Source: Streptomyces sennicomposti
GTDB lineage: Bacteria; Actinomycetota; Actinomycetes; Streptomycetales; Streptomycetaceae
DNA: 64,000 nt
Direction: 5' to 3'
NCBI RefSeq assembly: GCF_019890635.1
Contig: NZ_JAIOAB010000007.1
Location: forward strand, 1 to 64,000
Shown: positions 1-8,118 of the stretch, in pieces
How positions within the stretch are numbered: the first letter of the stretch is position 1
How the letters are laid out: each line of letters starts with the position of its first letter
Position numbers and translations under genes: made by a program
The notes under the pieces: model-generated
The model's database searches: none
What the model saw: the letters and a program-made list of their open reading frames with translations, nothing else
What the model was told of the DNA's origin: nothing

Positions 1-44
1 TGCGCGGCCGGGGCGGCGGGCAGGAGGGCGGAACGGGAAGTCAC
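1..44 (-). CDS. possible start of an unidentified gene running off the left edge
   Basis: On the minus strand a GTG codon (42-44) opens a frame that stays open to the window edge; only about 14 residues (MTSRSALLPAAPAA) are visible. A weak AAAGAG lies upstream. The reason to suspect a real gene is the iron box at 283-301, which lies beyond the exporter terminator and would serve a leftward gene. The family cannot be told from so few residues. Confidence 0.25.
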   Translation of the reverse strand, partial: MTSRSALLPAAPAA

Positions 45-282
45 CGTGTCATCGGCTCTTTCGTTCGGGCTGTTGCGGCGCCTGCCGCGACGGGGGCGCG
101 GACGAGCGTTCCGGGAACGGTCCGGGACGGGTCCGGCAGCGGGGCGCTGGAGCGTGGGGAATGCCGCGTGGGGGTTCGCCATCGAGCGGGCGGCGCCGGG
201 ACCCGACGGTCGCGTCGGACGGCCGTCGGCGCACCGGCATGGCTGGGGGATGGCGCACCCGGACCTCCGAAGCTCCTCTTAC

Positions 283-301
283 TTAGGGAAGCCTAACCTA
301 A
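283..301. promoter_or_regulatory. DmdR/IdeR-type iron box
   Basis: The 19-bp sequence TTAGGGAAGCCTAACCTAA matches the actinobacterial iron-box consensus (TTAGGTTAGGCTAACCTAA) at 16 of 19 positions by eye. Such boxes bind the Fe2+-dependent repressors DmdR1/IdeR and lie upstream of siderophore biosynthesis and uptake genes. It is separated from the rightward gene block by the terminator at 380-417, so its target is probably the leftward gene entering at the edge. Confidence 0.6.
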
Positions 302-379
302 TTAGCCCGATCGGTGCAGCGCCGGCGGGGCACGTGGCCGAAACACGCCCCTGACCGGACCCGCCGAGGACAGCCGAAC

Positions 380-417
380 GCCGTGGGGAGGGGCCGGCTC
401 GGCCCCCTCCCCACGGC
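380..417 (-). terminator. hairpin terminator downstream of the MFS exporter
   Basis: GCCGTGGGGAGGGGCC (380-395) pairs with its complement at 401-417 with one bulged C and a 5-nt loop. It lies about 100 bp past the exporter stop codon. As is common in Streptomyces, there is no strong U-tract. Confidence 0.7.
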
Positions 418-520
418 ATTGATCGAGCGCGATCCCGCACGGTCGGGATCGAAGCCCGTGGACCCCGGCGCACGTGGGCGTCCTTGACGCGCCGTCAGCG
501 CGTCGGCGTCCCGGCACGCG

Positions 521-2020
521 TCAGTCGCGCGGCAGCAGGAAACGGGTGACCGCCGCGGTGGCCAGTACGACGACGGCCACGGCGAGGAGGCCGATCCGCA
601 TCCCCGGGAGCGAGAAGCCGCCGTCGCTGCCGGCCAGCAGGCTGCCGAACAGGGCGACGGCGAGCGCACCGCCGGTCTGCCGCAGGGCGTTGAGCAACCC
701 CGACGCCGTACCCGCGCGCTCCGCCGGAACGGCGTCCATCAGCAGCGCGGTCACCGCCGGGACCGCCAGCGCCCCGCCCGTGCTCAGCGGCAGCAGCAAA
801 ACCAGTACCAGCCACACCGGGGTGTGCGCGGCCAGCGGCAGCATGGCCGCCATCGCCCCGACGAAGACCAGCTGCCCGACGACGATGACCTGCCGGCGTC
901 CGATGCGTTCCGCCAGCCGGGGCGAGACCAGGTTGCTCGCCGTCACCACCGCCGACATCGGGACGAACATCAGCCCCGCCTCGGTCCCCGACATCCCGCG
1001 CAACTGCTGGTAGTACAGGCCGAGAAGGAAGATCCCGCCGTAGAAGGCCGCGTTGACGGCGAAGCCGACGGCGAGCGGGACGGCCACCCGGCGGTCCGTC
1101 AGCATCCCGAGCGGCACCATCGGCCGGGCCTGCCGGGCCTCGGCCACGTAGAAGGCCCACCCGGAGGCGACGGCGAGCGCACCGGCGGCCAGCACAGGGG
1201 CGGCGGTCCAGCCCAGATGGCCGCCCTCGATCACCGCGAACGCCAGCCCGGCGAGGGCCAGTACGGCGGTGAGCTGACCGGCGGCGTCCAGCGCGGCGGG
1301 CCGGCGCGGCGAGCGCTCCACCCGGACCAGCAGGCCCAGGACGACCGCGCCCACCGGGAGGTTGAGCAGGAAGACCGACCGCCAGCCGGCCACGTCGGTG
1401 AGCAGTCCGCCGAGCACCGGGCCCGCGGCCATCGCCACCGAGCCGCCGACGGTCCACAGCGCGATCGCGCGGGCCCGGGCGCGGGCGTCCTCGTAGGCCT
1501 GCCGGACCAGCGCCAGCGAGGCCGGCATCACGACGGCGGCCGCGCCGCCCTGCGCCACCCGCGCCGCGACCAGGACGCCGATGCCGGGCGCGAGCGCGCA
1601 GGCGAGGGAGGCCAGGGTGAACAGGGCGACCCCCCAGGCGTAGGCGCGGCGCGCGCCGGCCCGGTCGGCGAGGGCGCCCGCGGACAGCATCAGGGCCGCG
1701 AACATCAGGGTGTAGGCGTCCACCACCCACTGCAGACCGGTCATCCCGCCGCTGAGGGAGCCGCGGATCGCGGGCAGGGCGATGTTCACCGCCGAGACGT
1801 CGATGGTGATCACCGTGAACCCCAGCAGCGCGGCGATCAGTTCGACTCCTCTGCGCCGAGCGGCCCGAGGTGTGAGCGCGGGCGGCGCGTCCGGTCGCGT
1901 CCCCTCCGGACGCCGCGCGAGCGGAGCCGGCTGTCGCGGCAGGGGCTCCGGCGCCCTGGCGTCGCGCCCGCGGGCGGACGCGACGGGCGGCGCGGAGAGC
2001 GGGCGACGGGTGGCGGTCAT
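521..2020 (-). CDS. MFS drug exporter, DHA2 (EmrB/QacA-like) family
   Basis: A 499-aa integral membrane protein with about 14 hydrophobic segments, as expected of the 14-TM DHA2 proton-driven drug exporters. Recognisable pieces are the TM1 region ending in IDVSAVNIALPAI, the GLQWVVDAYTL segment, the motif-A-like loop GALADRAGARRA, and motif C in TM5 (GPVLGGLL). The ATG at 2020 is chosen because AAGGGAG lies 6 nt upstream; the open frame runs on through the 15-bp repeats but has no ribosome site there. The first 60 residues are Arg/Pro-rich and cytosolic. It is divergent from an XRE/MmyB regulator (2384), a common repressor-exporter arrangement, so its substrate may be that regulator's ligand. 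The substrate cannot be predicted. Confidence 0.9.
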   Translation of the reverse strand: MTATRRPLSAPPVASARGRDARAPEPLPRQPAPLARRPEGTRPDAPPALTPRAARRRGVELIAALLGFTVITIDVSAVNIALPAIRGSLSGGMTGLQWVVDAYTLMFAALMLSAGALADRAGARRAYAWGVALFTLASLACALAPGIGVLVAARVAQGGAAAVVMPASLALVRQAYEDARARARAIALWTVGGSVAMAAGPVLGGLLTDVAGWRSVFLLNLPVGAVVLGLLVRVERSPRRPAALDAAGQLTAVLALAGLAFAVIEGGHLGWTAAPVLAAGALAVASGWAFYVAEARQARPMVPLGMLTDRRVAVPLAVGFAVNAAFYGGIFLLGLYYQQLRGMSGTEAGLMFVPMSAVVTASNLVSPRLAERIGRRQVIVVGQLVFVGAMAAMLPLAAHTPVWLVLVLLLPLSTGGALAVPAVTALLMDAVPAERAGTASGLLNALRQTGGALAVALFGSLLAGSDGGFSLPGMRIGLLAVAVVVLATAAVTRFLLPRD

Positions 2021-2070
2021 GGTGAACTCCCTTGTGTGGAACCCGGTTCGGGCGCATTGGGTGATGCGGC

Positions 2071-2190
2071 GTGTGGTGGGGTGACGAGTGGTGGGGTGAC
2101 GAGTGGTGGGGTGACGAGTGGTGGGGTGACGAGTGGTGGGGTGGCGAGTGGTGAGGTGGCGTGTGGTGGGGTGGCGTGTGGTGGGGTGGC
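2071..2190. repeat. 15-bp tandem array, 8 units, in the exporter 5' leader
   Basis: Eight head-to-tail 15-bp units (GAGTGGTGGGGTGAC and close variants) fill 2071-2190 without gaps, between the exporter start and the divergent regulator. Variants differ at positions 2-3 (GA/GT) and near the end (GAC/GGC). The unit is a multiple of three, so all frames remain open across it. It would lie in the untranslated leader or promoter of the exporter. Confidence 0.9.
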
Positions 2191-2383
2191 GGGCGGCCTC
2201 GGTGACGCCGGGCCGCGGTCCGGTGTCTCGCACCCCCTGGGTCCCGGCGTCCGGGCCGCCCGCTCCGGGAACGACTCTCCGGCACACGTCCGCCACGCGG
2301 CAGACCGCGCTGTTCCCGGGGTGCCGTGTTCCAGGCCCTGACACACCCCCTCAGGCGTGCCGTGCCCCTGTCACAATGGCCGG

Positions 2384-3340
2384 ATGGCAGCAGCAGAGGC
2401 GCGCGGTACCGAACTCGGCAGATACCTCAAGGCCCGCAGGGCACAGGTGCGTCCGGAGGACGTCGGCCTGCCCGCCGGGGCGGGGCTGCGCCGTACCCCC
2501 GGGCTGCGCCGGGAGGAGCTGGCCGCGCTGGCCGGGGTGAGCGTCGACTACTACATCCGCCTGGAGCGCGGGCGGGAGACCAATCCCTCCCCCGCCGTCG
2601 TGGACGCACTCGGCCGCGCCCTGCGGCTGCGCGGCGACGGCTACGAGCGCCTGCACGAGCTGGCCGAACTGGCCTCCGGGCGGGTCTCGGAGCTGCCGGC
2701 CTGCGCCGACCGGACGGTGCGCGACTCGGTGCTGCGGATGCTGGAGTCGATGCGCCCGCTGCCCGCCTACGTGGCGAGCCGCCACAACCGCGTCCTGGCC
2801 GCCAACCCGCCCGGCCGGCGGCTGCTGCCCGGCCTGTGGGACTGGCCGGAGGAACAGCGCAGCCTCACCCGGTACCTCTTCCTGCATCCGGTGGGCCGGA
2901 CCCTGTACGAGCCGTGGGAGGAGACGGTCGCCCACTCGGTGGCCCATCTGCGCGCGGTCGCCGGCGCCGACCCGGACGACCCCGAACTGACCTCGCTGGT
3001 CGGCGAACTACTCCTGAAATCACCGGAATTCGCCCGGATCTGGGAGCGGTACGAGGTGTGCGAGCGCGGGGGCGGACAGAAGACCTTCCGCCATCCGCAG
3101 GTCGGATCGATGACCCTGACGTACGAGGTGATGCGGCTGGCCCGCACGGGAGGCCAGCGGGTGGTGGTCTACCAGGCGCCGTCCGGCAGCCCGGACGAGC
3201 GGGCCATGCTGCGGCTCGACGCCGCGCACTCCCGGCGCGAGGAAACGGCCTCCGGGCACCCGGAATCGGTCGCCGAGGACCCCGCCGCCCCGCCGCAGCA
3301 CCGCCCCCGTCCGCTGACCCCCTCCGCGCCGCTCACCTGA
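2384..3340 (+). CDS. XRE-family regulator with MmyB-like ligand domain
   Basis: A 318-aa protein with an N-terminal helix-turn-helix (about residues 5-75; RRTPGLRREELAALAGVSVDYY is diagnostic of the group, followed by the RLERGR turn) and a C-terminal MmyB-type ligand-binding domain containing the usual NRVLAANP, RYLFLHP and FRHPQVGSM-type elements. These proteins usually repress or activate an adjacent oxidoreductase or exporter gene in response to a small ligand. ATG 2384 is chosen because the earlier in-frame ATG (2357) adds ten non-conserved residues. The transcript may have a very short leader. The divergent MFS exporter is the likely target. Confidence 0.9.
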   Translation: MAAAEARGTELGRYLKARRAQVRPEDVGLPAGAGLRRTPGLRREELAALAGVSVDYYIRLERGRETNPSPAVVDALGRALRLRGDGYERLHELAELASGRVSELPACADRTVRDSVLRMLESMRPLPAYVASRHNRVLAANPPGRRLLPGLWDWPEEQRSLTRYLFLHPVGRTLYEPWEETVAHSVAHLRAVAGADPDDPELTSLVGELLLKSPEFARIWERYEVCERGGGQKTFRHPQVGSMTLTYEVMRLARTGGQRVVVYQAPSGSPDERAMLRLDAAHSRREETASGHPESVAEDPAAPPQHRPRPLTPSAPLT

Positions 3341-3432
3341 CACCGGCCCGGGGGCGGGGGCGGGGACGGCGGAGTCGCCACGTCCCGGACGCGATCCCCG
3401 TCGTCACCGGCCGGGCGAGGCGTGCGGGTGTC

Positions 3433-3519
3433 GCCGGCCGGACAGGACAGGTGCGTGGGCGGCGCGGCCCGGACAGGACAGGGTGCGTGGGCGGCGCCGG
3501 CCGGCAGGGCACGTGGGTA
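3433..3519. repeat. imperfect ~30-bp repeat, three copies
   Basis: Two good copies and one decayed copy of a unit containing GGACAGGACAGG followed by TGCGTGGGCGGCG lie in the 396-bp gap between the XRE regulator and the S1 protease. Apart from the inverted repeat at 3528-3554, nothing else was recognised in this gap. Confidence 0.6.
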
Positions 3520-3527
3520 TCACCGGA

Positions 3528-3554
3528 TTCAACAGCTGCACGCATCCTGTTGAA
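3528..3554. promoter_or_regulatory. inverted repeat upstream of the S1 protease (candidate operator)
   Basis: TTCAACAG (3528-3535) and its exact complement CTGTTGAA (3547-3554) are separated by 11 bp, putting equivalent positions 19 bp apart. A further TTGAAC at 3575 could be part of the protease promoter. It lies about 180 bp upstream of the protease GTG. The binding protein is unknown. Confidence 0.45.
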
Positions 3555-3736
3555 AACGCACCGATGAACGCGTCTTGAACAACCTCCTTGCGCTGGGCCA
3601 GAGTTCGGTCCGGCGGCGCACCCCCATACGCCGCCGGACCGGCATCCCACGTCCCGCCGACGGCCGTCTCCGTCCCCAGGAGACCGTCCGTCACCCCCAC
3701 CCATGGACGTGACATGCCCATGACGAAAGGACAGCT

Positions 3737-4942
3737 GTGCGCGTTTCCCGGATATCCCTGGTGGCCACCGCGGCCGGCACACTGCTCGCGGCGGCCGTCG
3801 CCACGGGCGCCGCCCAGGCCGCCCCCTCCCCCACCGCGCCCCGCTACCAGCCGGCCATGGTCGCCGCGCTGGCCCGGTCCCTCGGCGTCAGCGAGGACGC
3901 CGCCGTGGCCCGGCTCGACCAGCAGGCCGCCCAGCAGAGCGAGTTGGCGGACCTCAGCCGCTCGGGCACGGCGACGGACGGCGCCTACTTCACCGCCGAC
4001 GGCAAGCTGACGGTGAACGTCTCCTCCGCCGCCGCGGCCGCGCGGACCAGAGAGCACGGCCTGGCGGCGCGCGTCCCGCAGCACGGCGAGCGCGCCCTGG
4101 ACCGGATCAAGGCGGCGCTCGACGCGCAGGCCCTGCGCGCCGCCCCCGACGGCGTCGCCTCGTGGTCGGTGGACCTGCCGAGCGACACCGTCACCGTGCA
4201 CGTCACCCCCGGCCGCACGTCGGCCGCGGCGAAGTCGTTCCTGAAGACCGCGGCCGCGCAGGGCAGCGCGGTACGGGTCGTCAACGACGGGCAGCGCCTC
4301 TCGCCCCAGACGACGGTCTACCCGGGCAGCAGCATGTCCTGGACCAACAGCCAGGGCAGCTGGGTGTGTTCCGTCGGCTACGGCGCCCACGACTCCTCGG
4401 GACGCCAGTACCTCGTGAGCGCGGGCCACTGCGTCGCCGACCTCACCGACCTGTACTACAACAACGCCCACTTCGCGAAGGGCGTCCACAGCCGCTACGC
4501 CCTGGGCCGCCGGAGCGTGGACATGGGCGTCGCGCAGGTGGACTCCGACGACTCCGTCGCCACCCAGGTCGGCACCTGGGGCAACGGGGCGAACATCGCC
4601 GTCAAGGGCAGCAAGCGCGCTCCCTCCGGCTCCTCGCTGTGCAAGTCGGGGCAGACCACCGGCTGGACCTGCGGCGCGGTGAAGTCGTACAACGTCTCCG
4701 TCACGTACGTGGACGAGCACGGCGGCCCCGACACGGTGGTCACCGGGCTGGCCAGCTCGTCGGTGTGCACGGAGGGCGGTGACAGCGGCGGCGCGTACAT
4801 CTCCGGCAACCAGGCGCAGGGGATGACCTCGGGCGGGCCCACCGGTCAGCAGTGCTCGGGCACCAACTCCTCCGGCTCGTCGTACTTCCAGCCCCTCGAC
4901 GACGCCCTGTCGTACTACGGTCTGACGCTCAACACCAACTGA
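3737..4942 (+). CDS. secreted S1 (chymotrypsin-like) serine protease, streptogrisin type
   Basis: A 401-aa pre-pro-enzyme. A signal peptide (about residues 1-31, ending AAQA) is followed by an alpha-lytic-protease-type prosegment (about 35-195) that would fold and inhibit the enzyme until cleaved. The mature domain starts near VYPGSSMSW. The triad is visible: His231 in SAGHC, Asp262 in SVDMG, Ser350 in GGDSGG. Paired Cys flank the His and Ser loops, as in streptogrisins. There is no C-terminal chitin-binding domain, so it resembles the A/B/D/E forms rather than SGPC. The GTG start is supported by GAAAGG 6 nt upstream. It is probably expressed with the post-exponential proteases and followed by a strong terminator. 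Confidence 0.95.
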   Translation: MRVSRISLVATAAGTLLAAAVATGAAQAAPSPTAPRYQPAMVAALARSLGVSEDAAVARLDQQAAQQSELADLSRSGTATDGAYFTADGKLTVNVSSAAAAARTREHGLAARVPQHGERALDRIKAALDAQALRAAPDGVASWSVDLPSDTVTVHVTPGRTSAAAKSFLKTAAAQGSAVRVVNDGQRLSPQTTVYPGSSMSWTNSQGSWVCSVGYGAHDSSGRQYLVSAGHCVADLTDLYYNNAHFAKGVHSRYALGRRSVDMGVAQVDSDDSVATQVGTWGNGANIAVKGSKRAPSGSSLCKSGQTTGWTCGAVKSYNVSVTYVDEHGGPDTVVTGLASSSVCTEGGDSGGAYISGNQAQGMTSGGPTGQQCSGTNSSGSSYFQPLDDALSYYGLTLNTN

Positions 4943-4962
4943 CCCCGGCGCGCGGGGCGTAA

Positions 4963-4991
4963 GGGCGGGTCCGCCGACGGCGGGCCCGCCC
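4963..4991 (+). terminator. hairpin terminator after the S1 protease
   Basis: A 13-bp stem (4963-4975 with 4979-4991, one G-T pair) with a 3-nt loop, starting 21 bp after the stop codon. Confidence 0.8.
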
Positions 4992-5010
4992 GGCCGGGCG
5001 TATGATCCCG

Positions 5011-5112
5011 CACCACAGCACGCGCACCACACCACAGCACGCTCGTCACAGCACGCGCACCACAGCACGGCACGCGCACCGCACACGGCACGCGGGCCGC
5101 AGCACGCGCACC
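5011..5112. repeat. low-complexity CACAGCACGCGCAC repeat
   Basis: About six irregular copies of CACAGCACGCGCAC-like sequence directly precede the ribosome site of the next gene. The segment is C/A-rich and almost free of T on the plus strand, so its RNA would be largely unstructured. Confidence 0.7.
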
Positions 5113-5129
5113 AGCGACGCGGAGGCGCC

Positions 5130-6089
5130 ATGAGCAGGCCGCACCGGGCCGGACCCGCCGACGAGACCTCCGCCCGCGCCCGGCAGGCCGGCGCCGCGGA
5201 CCCGGCTGGCACCTTCGCCGCCGCCTTCCGGGACGCCGTCCGGCGCCGCGGCCTCGCCCTCGACCGGGTGCGCGAGCGGCTGGCCGCGCAGGGCATCAGC
5301 GTCAGCCTCGCCACCCTGAGCTACTGGCAGCGCGGGCGCAGCCAGCCGGAACAGGCCCACTCCCTGCGCGCCGTGGACGCCCTGGAGGACATCCTCGGTC
5401 TCCCGCCGGGCGCCCTGCGCTCCCTCATCGGGCCGAGCCGCCCGCGCGGCCGGATCACCGGCGAGGGTCCCGGACCGGACGTCTCCCGCCGGGTCTTCGG
5501 GGAGAGGTCCCGCGTCGAACTCGCCCTGGGCGCCGGGTTCCACCGGTTCAACCACGACCTCCTCGCGCTCAGCATCCACGAGACGGTGCGCGTCGACGCG
5601 CACCGCCGGTGCCGGTCCATCACCGTGAAGCAGGTCCTGCGGGCCACGCGGGACGGGGCGCGCCGCATCACCGTCGTGCACGACGAGATACCCGCCGAGG
5701 ACGCGACCGTCACCGCCCACCACGGCCGGCTCGGCACGGTACGCCGGCTGCCGGAGCTGCAGGCCGTCGTCGCCGAACTGGACTTCGGCCGGCCGCTGGC
5801 CCGCGACGAGACCGCGCTGATCGCCTACACCCTGCGTTACGGCTCCGAGCCGACGCAGTCGCTGCACCACGAGCGGCGCATCCGCACCAGCCCGCACGAG
5901 TACCTGCTGCAGATCTGCTTCCACCCGGACGCGCTGCCGGTCGGCTGTCACCGCTTCTTCAAGGAGCGGATCGACGCGCCCAGGCGCTATGAGCGCCGTC
6001 TCGCCCTGGACGTGTCGCACTCCTCGCACATGCTGCTCCACAAGTGCCCGCCCGGCGTGCACGGCATCTCCTGGACCTGGCCCCGCTGA
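5130..6089 (+). CDS. XRE-like helix-turn-helix regulator of a Streptomyces-type family
   Basis: A 319-aa protein. Residues about 30-95 form a helix-turn-helix of the XRE type (LAAQGISVSLATLSYWQRGR, then a helix ending in ALEDILGLPPGAL). The remaining 200 residues are rich in beta-strand pattern and carry conserved blocks such as HRFNHDLLALSI and SLHHERRIRTSPHEYLLQI, which I recognise only as a conserved uncharacterised actinobacterial domain. GGAGG lies 5-6 nt before the ATG. No obvious target gene adjoins it; the neighbours are a terminator-isolated protease and a convergent phosphatase. Its role is not known. Confidence 0.85.
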   Translation: MSRPHRAGPADETSARARQAGAADPAGTFAAAFRDAVRRRGLALDRVRERLAAQGISVSLATLSYWQRGRSQPEQAHSLRAVDALEDILGLPPGALRSLIGPSRPRGRITGEGPGPDVSRRVFGERSRVELALGAGFHRFNHDLLALSIHETVRVDAHRRCRSITVKQVLRATRDGARRITVVHDEIPAEDATVTAHHGRLGTVRRLPELQAVVAELDFGRPLARDETALIAYTLRYGSEPTQSLHHERRIRTSPHEYLLQICFHPDALPVGCHRFFKERIDAPRRYERRLALDVSHSSHMLLHKCPPGVHGISWTWPR

Positions 6090-6096
6090 CCGACCG

Positions 6097-6150
6097 CACC
6101 GCGCGGGATCGCCGGGCCGCGCGGGATCGCCGCACCGCGCGGGATCGCCG
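6097..6150. repeat. 18-bp tandem repeat, 3 units, between convergent genes
   Basis: Three units of CACCGCGCGGGATCGCCG (the middle one begins GGCC) start 8 bp after the regulator stop. Two copies of a 17-bp GGCGGGGACAAG-containing unit follow. The repeat occupies the place of a terminator between convergent genes. Confidence 0.85.
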
Positions 6151-6223
6151 GCGCGGCGGGGACAAGCGGGCGGCGGGGACAAGGGGGCGGCGGCAGGGGC
6201 GGCCGGGCGGCGGGGGCCGCGGG

Positions 6224-7528
6224 TCACGTCCGGGGGCGGCCGACGGCGGGGTCCCGCGCGACGGTCCGCCGCACCGCGAAGATCGTCGTGTCGTCGCCCA
6301 GCCGGCCGCCGCAGTGCCGCAGCGTGCCCCGGCGGACGTAGTCGACCAGGCGGTCCGGCTCGGCGGTGCGCGGGTCCGCGGCGACGGCGCGGGCCAGTTC
6401 GGCGGCGAGTGGATAGAACGCTCCCGTGCCGTCCCTGGCCTCGGTCACCCCGTCCGTGCACAGCAGCAGTGTCTCGCCGGGGACGATCCGCGCCCGCCGC
6501 ACCGGCGGCAGACCGGGACCGGCGAGGTCGCCGAGGCCGAGGGGCAGTCCGTCGCCGGGCGGCAACTGCCGGACGCCCGCGGGGCCGACGACGAGGGGCG
6601 GTTCATGGCCGAAGTTGACGACCCTGACGATGTCCGGGTCGTCGTCCGGGAAGCCGAGCAGCAGCGCGGTGGCGAAGCGGTCGCCGTCGCTCCTGCCGAG
6701 GGCTCTGGCGTGCTCGCGGTGCCGGAGCATGCGCAGTTCGAGGCACTCGGCGACCCTCGCCAGGTCCGGCTCGTGGTAGCCGGCCTCCCGGAAGGTGCCG
6801 AGCAGCGCGGCGGCCGCCTCGACCGCGCCGAGCCCCTTGCCCTGGACGTCGCCGACCAGGACCCGGGGGCCGGCGGGGCTCGGCTGGATGTCGTAGAAGT
6901 CGCCGCCGATCCGGGCGGCGGCGTCCGCGGCGAGGTACACGGCCGCGTGGTCCAGGCCGCCCCAGCCCGCCGGCAACTGCCGCAGCACGGTACGGCGGGT
7001 GGTCTCGGCCACGTCCTCCATGTGCCGCCGCTGCCGCTCCCCGCGCTGGCGGACCGCGCAGGCCAGCACGGCGAGCGCACTGCCCACGACGACGAGGATG
7101 AAGTCGGGCAGGCCGATGCGGTACTGGTGCGGCCAGGCACTGTCGAACAGGACGTACGCGCCGATCGCCAGTCCCGCGAAGACGGCCGTCGCCCACACCC
7201 CGCAGACGGCGGCGGCGAATCCCGGCACCAGCACGGTCCACGACAGCACCCGGAACGCTCCGCTGGTGTTCCAGTCCAGCAGCACGATGGCGACCAGCAG
7301 CACGAAGGGCGGCACCCAGGCGTAGCTGCGCCCGCGCACCGACAGCGGCCCGCGCCCGCGCGTGACGTCCCGGCCGCCCCCGCGCAGGACGGTGCCGGGC
7401 AGGTCGGGACCCGCACCGCCCGACAACCGGCGCGGCCGGACCCCGTACCGCCGGACCGGGCCGCCTCGGTGCGTATCGCCGTCCTCCCTCACAGCCCTCA
7501 GCGAACCACGGGCGGCGGCGGGCCGCAT
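6224..7528 (-). CDS. membrane-anchored PP2C/SpoIIE-family serine phosphatase
   Basis: A 434-aa protein. After an Arg/Gly-rich N-terminus, about three hydrophobic segments (roughly residues 68-165, including FVLLVAIVLLDW and FILVVVGSALAVLACAV) anchor a cytosolic SpoIIE phosphatase domain (about 185-430). Metal-binding motifs are visible: GGDFYDI, VGDVQGKG, LLLCTDGVTEA and GDDTTIFAV. Such RsbU/SpoIIE-type enzymes dephosphorylate anti-anti-sigma factors or similar serine phosphoproteins in partner-switching pathways; no partner is encoded nearby. The ATG at 7528 lacks a well-spaced ribosome site, and the true start may be an internal GTG up to 70 codons downstream. The upstream 102-aa gene ends only 9 bp before it, so the two are probably cotranscribed. 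Confidence 0.88.
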   Translation of the reverse strand: MRPAAARGSLRAVREDGDTHRGGPVRRYGVRPRRLSGGAGPDLPGTVLRGGGRDVTRGRGPLSVRGRSYAWVPPFVLLVAIVLLDWNTSGAFRVLSWTVLVPGFAAAVCGVWATAVFAGLAIGAYVLFDSAWPHQYRIGLPDFILVVVGSALAVLACAVRQRGERQRRHMEDVAETTRRTVLRQLPAGWGGLDHAAVYLAADAAARIGGDFYDIQPSPAGPRVLVGDVQGKGLGAVEAAAALLGTFREAGYHEPDLARVAECLELRMLRHREHARALGRSDGDRFATALLLGFPDDDPDIVRVVNFGHEPPLVVGPAGVRQLPPGDGLPLGLGDLAGPGLPPVRRARIVPGETLLLCTDGVTEARDGTGAFYPLAAELARAVAADPRTAEPDRLVDYVRRGTLRHCGGRLGDDTTIFAVRRTVARDPAVGRPRT

Positions 7529-7537
7529 CCTTCGTGA

Positions 7538-7846
7538 TCAGCCGGTGTGGCCGGGGTGGCCGCGGGTCAGCAGCGTGTTCCAGGCCAGGGCGAACACGGG
7601 GAAACCGAGTTCGGCCAGGCGCAGCCGGGCGGTCCTGACATCGACGCGCGGGGCGCCGGTGGCCGTCTCGACCAGATCGACCACGTAGTACAGATGGGTG
7701 CCGACGAGGGCGTACCAACTGCGGTTCGGATGCGGGTCGGCGGAGTCGGCGGGGCTCAGCCGTTCGGCGGCGGCCCGGACGGCGTCCGGCGTGAGCCGGT
7801 GCACGAGGTCGCCGGCGGTGGTGGTCGTCTCCGTGACGTCGGGCAT
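7538..7846 (-). CDS. conserved hypothetical protein, 102 aa
   Basis: A small acidic, probably cytosolic protein of 102 aa, beginning MPDVTETTTTAGDLVHRL and containing NRSWYALVGTHLYYVVDLVETATG. AGGAG lies 8 nt before the ATG. Codon usage is typical of its neighbours. It lies directly upstream of the PP2C phosphatase (9-bp gap), suggesting one transcript. I do not recognise the family, and a link to the phosphatase is only positional. Confidence 0.75.
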   Translation of the reverse strand: MPDVTETTTTAGDLVHRLTPDAVRAAAERLSPADSADPHPNRSWYALVGTHLYYVVDLVETATGAPRVDVRTARLRLAELGFPVFALAWNTLLTRGHPGHTG

Positions 7847-8067
7847 GGCAGTGCTCCTGGGGTGGGGGAGGCCGGAACCGACTGTACCCGGGAACTACGG
7901 GGCATATGTCTTCTTCTCAGCCTCCGCCGAACCGGCCGTGTGGGGGCGGAGGGTGAGGGACAGGCGGACCGCGGTGGCGCAGGCGGCGGCCAGGGCGAGC
8001 CGGACGGGGTCGTAGCCTGGCCGGGCCCCGGGACCCACGCCGTGGCCGGGTCCCGGCAGTCTCGTAC

Positions 8068-8115
8068 GTCCCCGTCCCCGTCCCCGTCCCTGTCCCTGTC
8101 CGCGTTCGCGTTCGT
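8068..8115. repeat. hexanucleotide repeat (GTCCCC/GTCCCT/CGCGTT)
   Basis: About eight 6-bp units: GTCCCC runs, then GTCCCT twice, then CGCGTT twice. The array ends 3 bp before the stop codon of the GH6 gene on the minus strand. Confidence 0.85.
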
Positions 8116-8118
8116 GGG

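Noticed and set aside
46..354. 102-aa plus-strand frame at the left edge crossing the iron box
   Set aside because: No ribosome site, no family resemblance, and an iron operator inside it argues for a promoter region.
495..2285. Long open frames overlapping the exporter on both strands and extending through the 15-bp array
   Set aside because: They are GC-skew shadows. The exporter frame alone has membrane-protein sequence and a ribosome site; the array keeps all frames open because its unit is a multiple of three.
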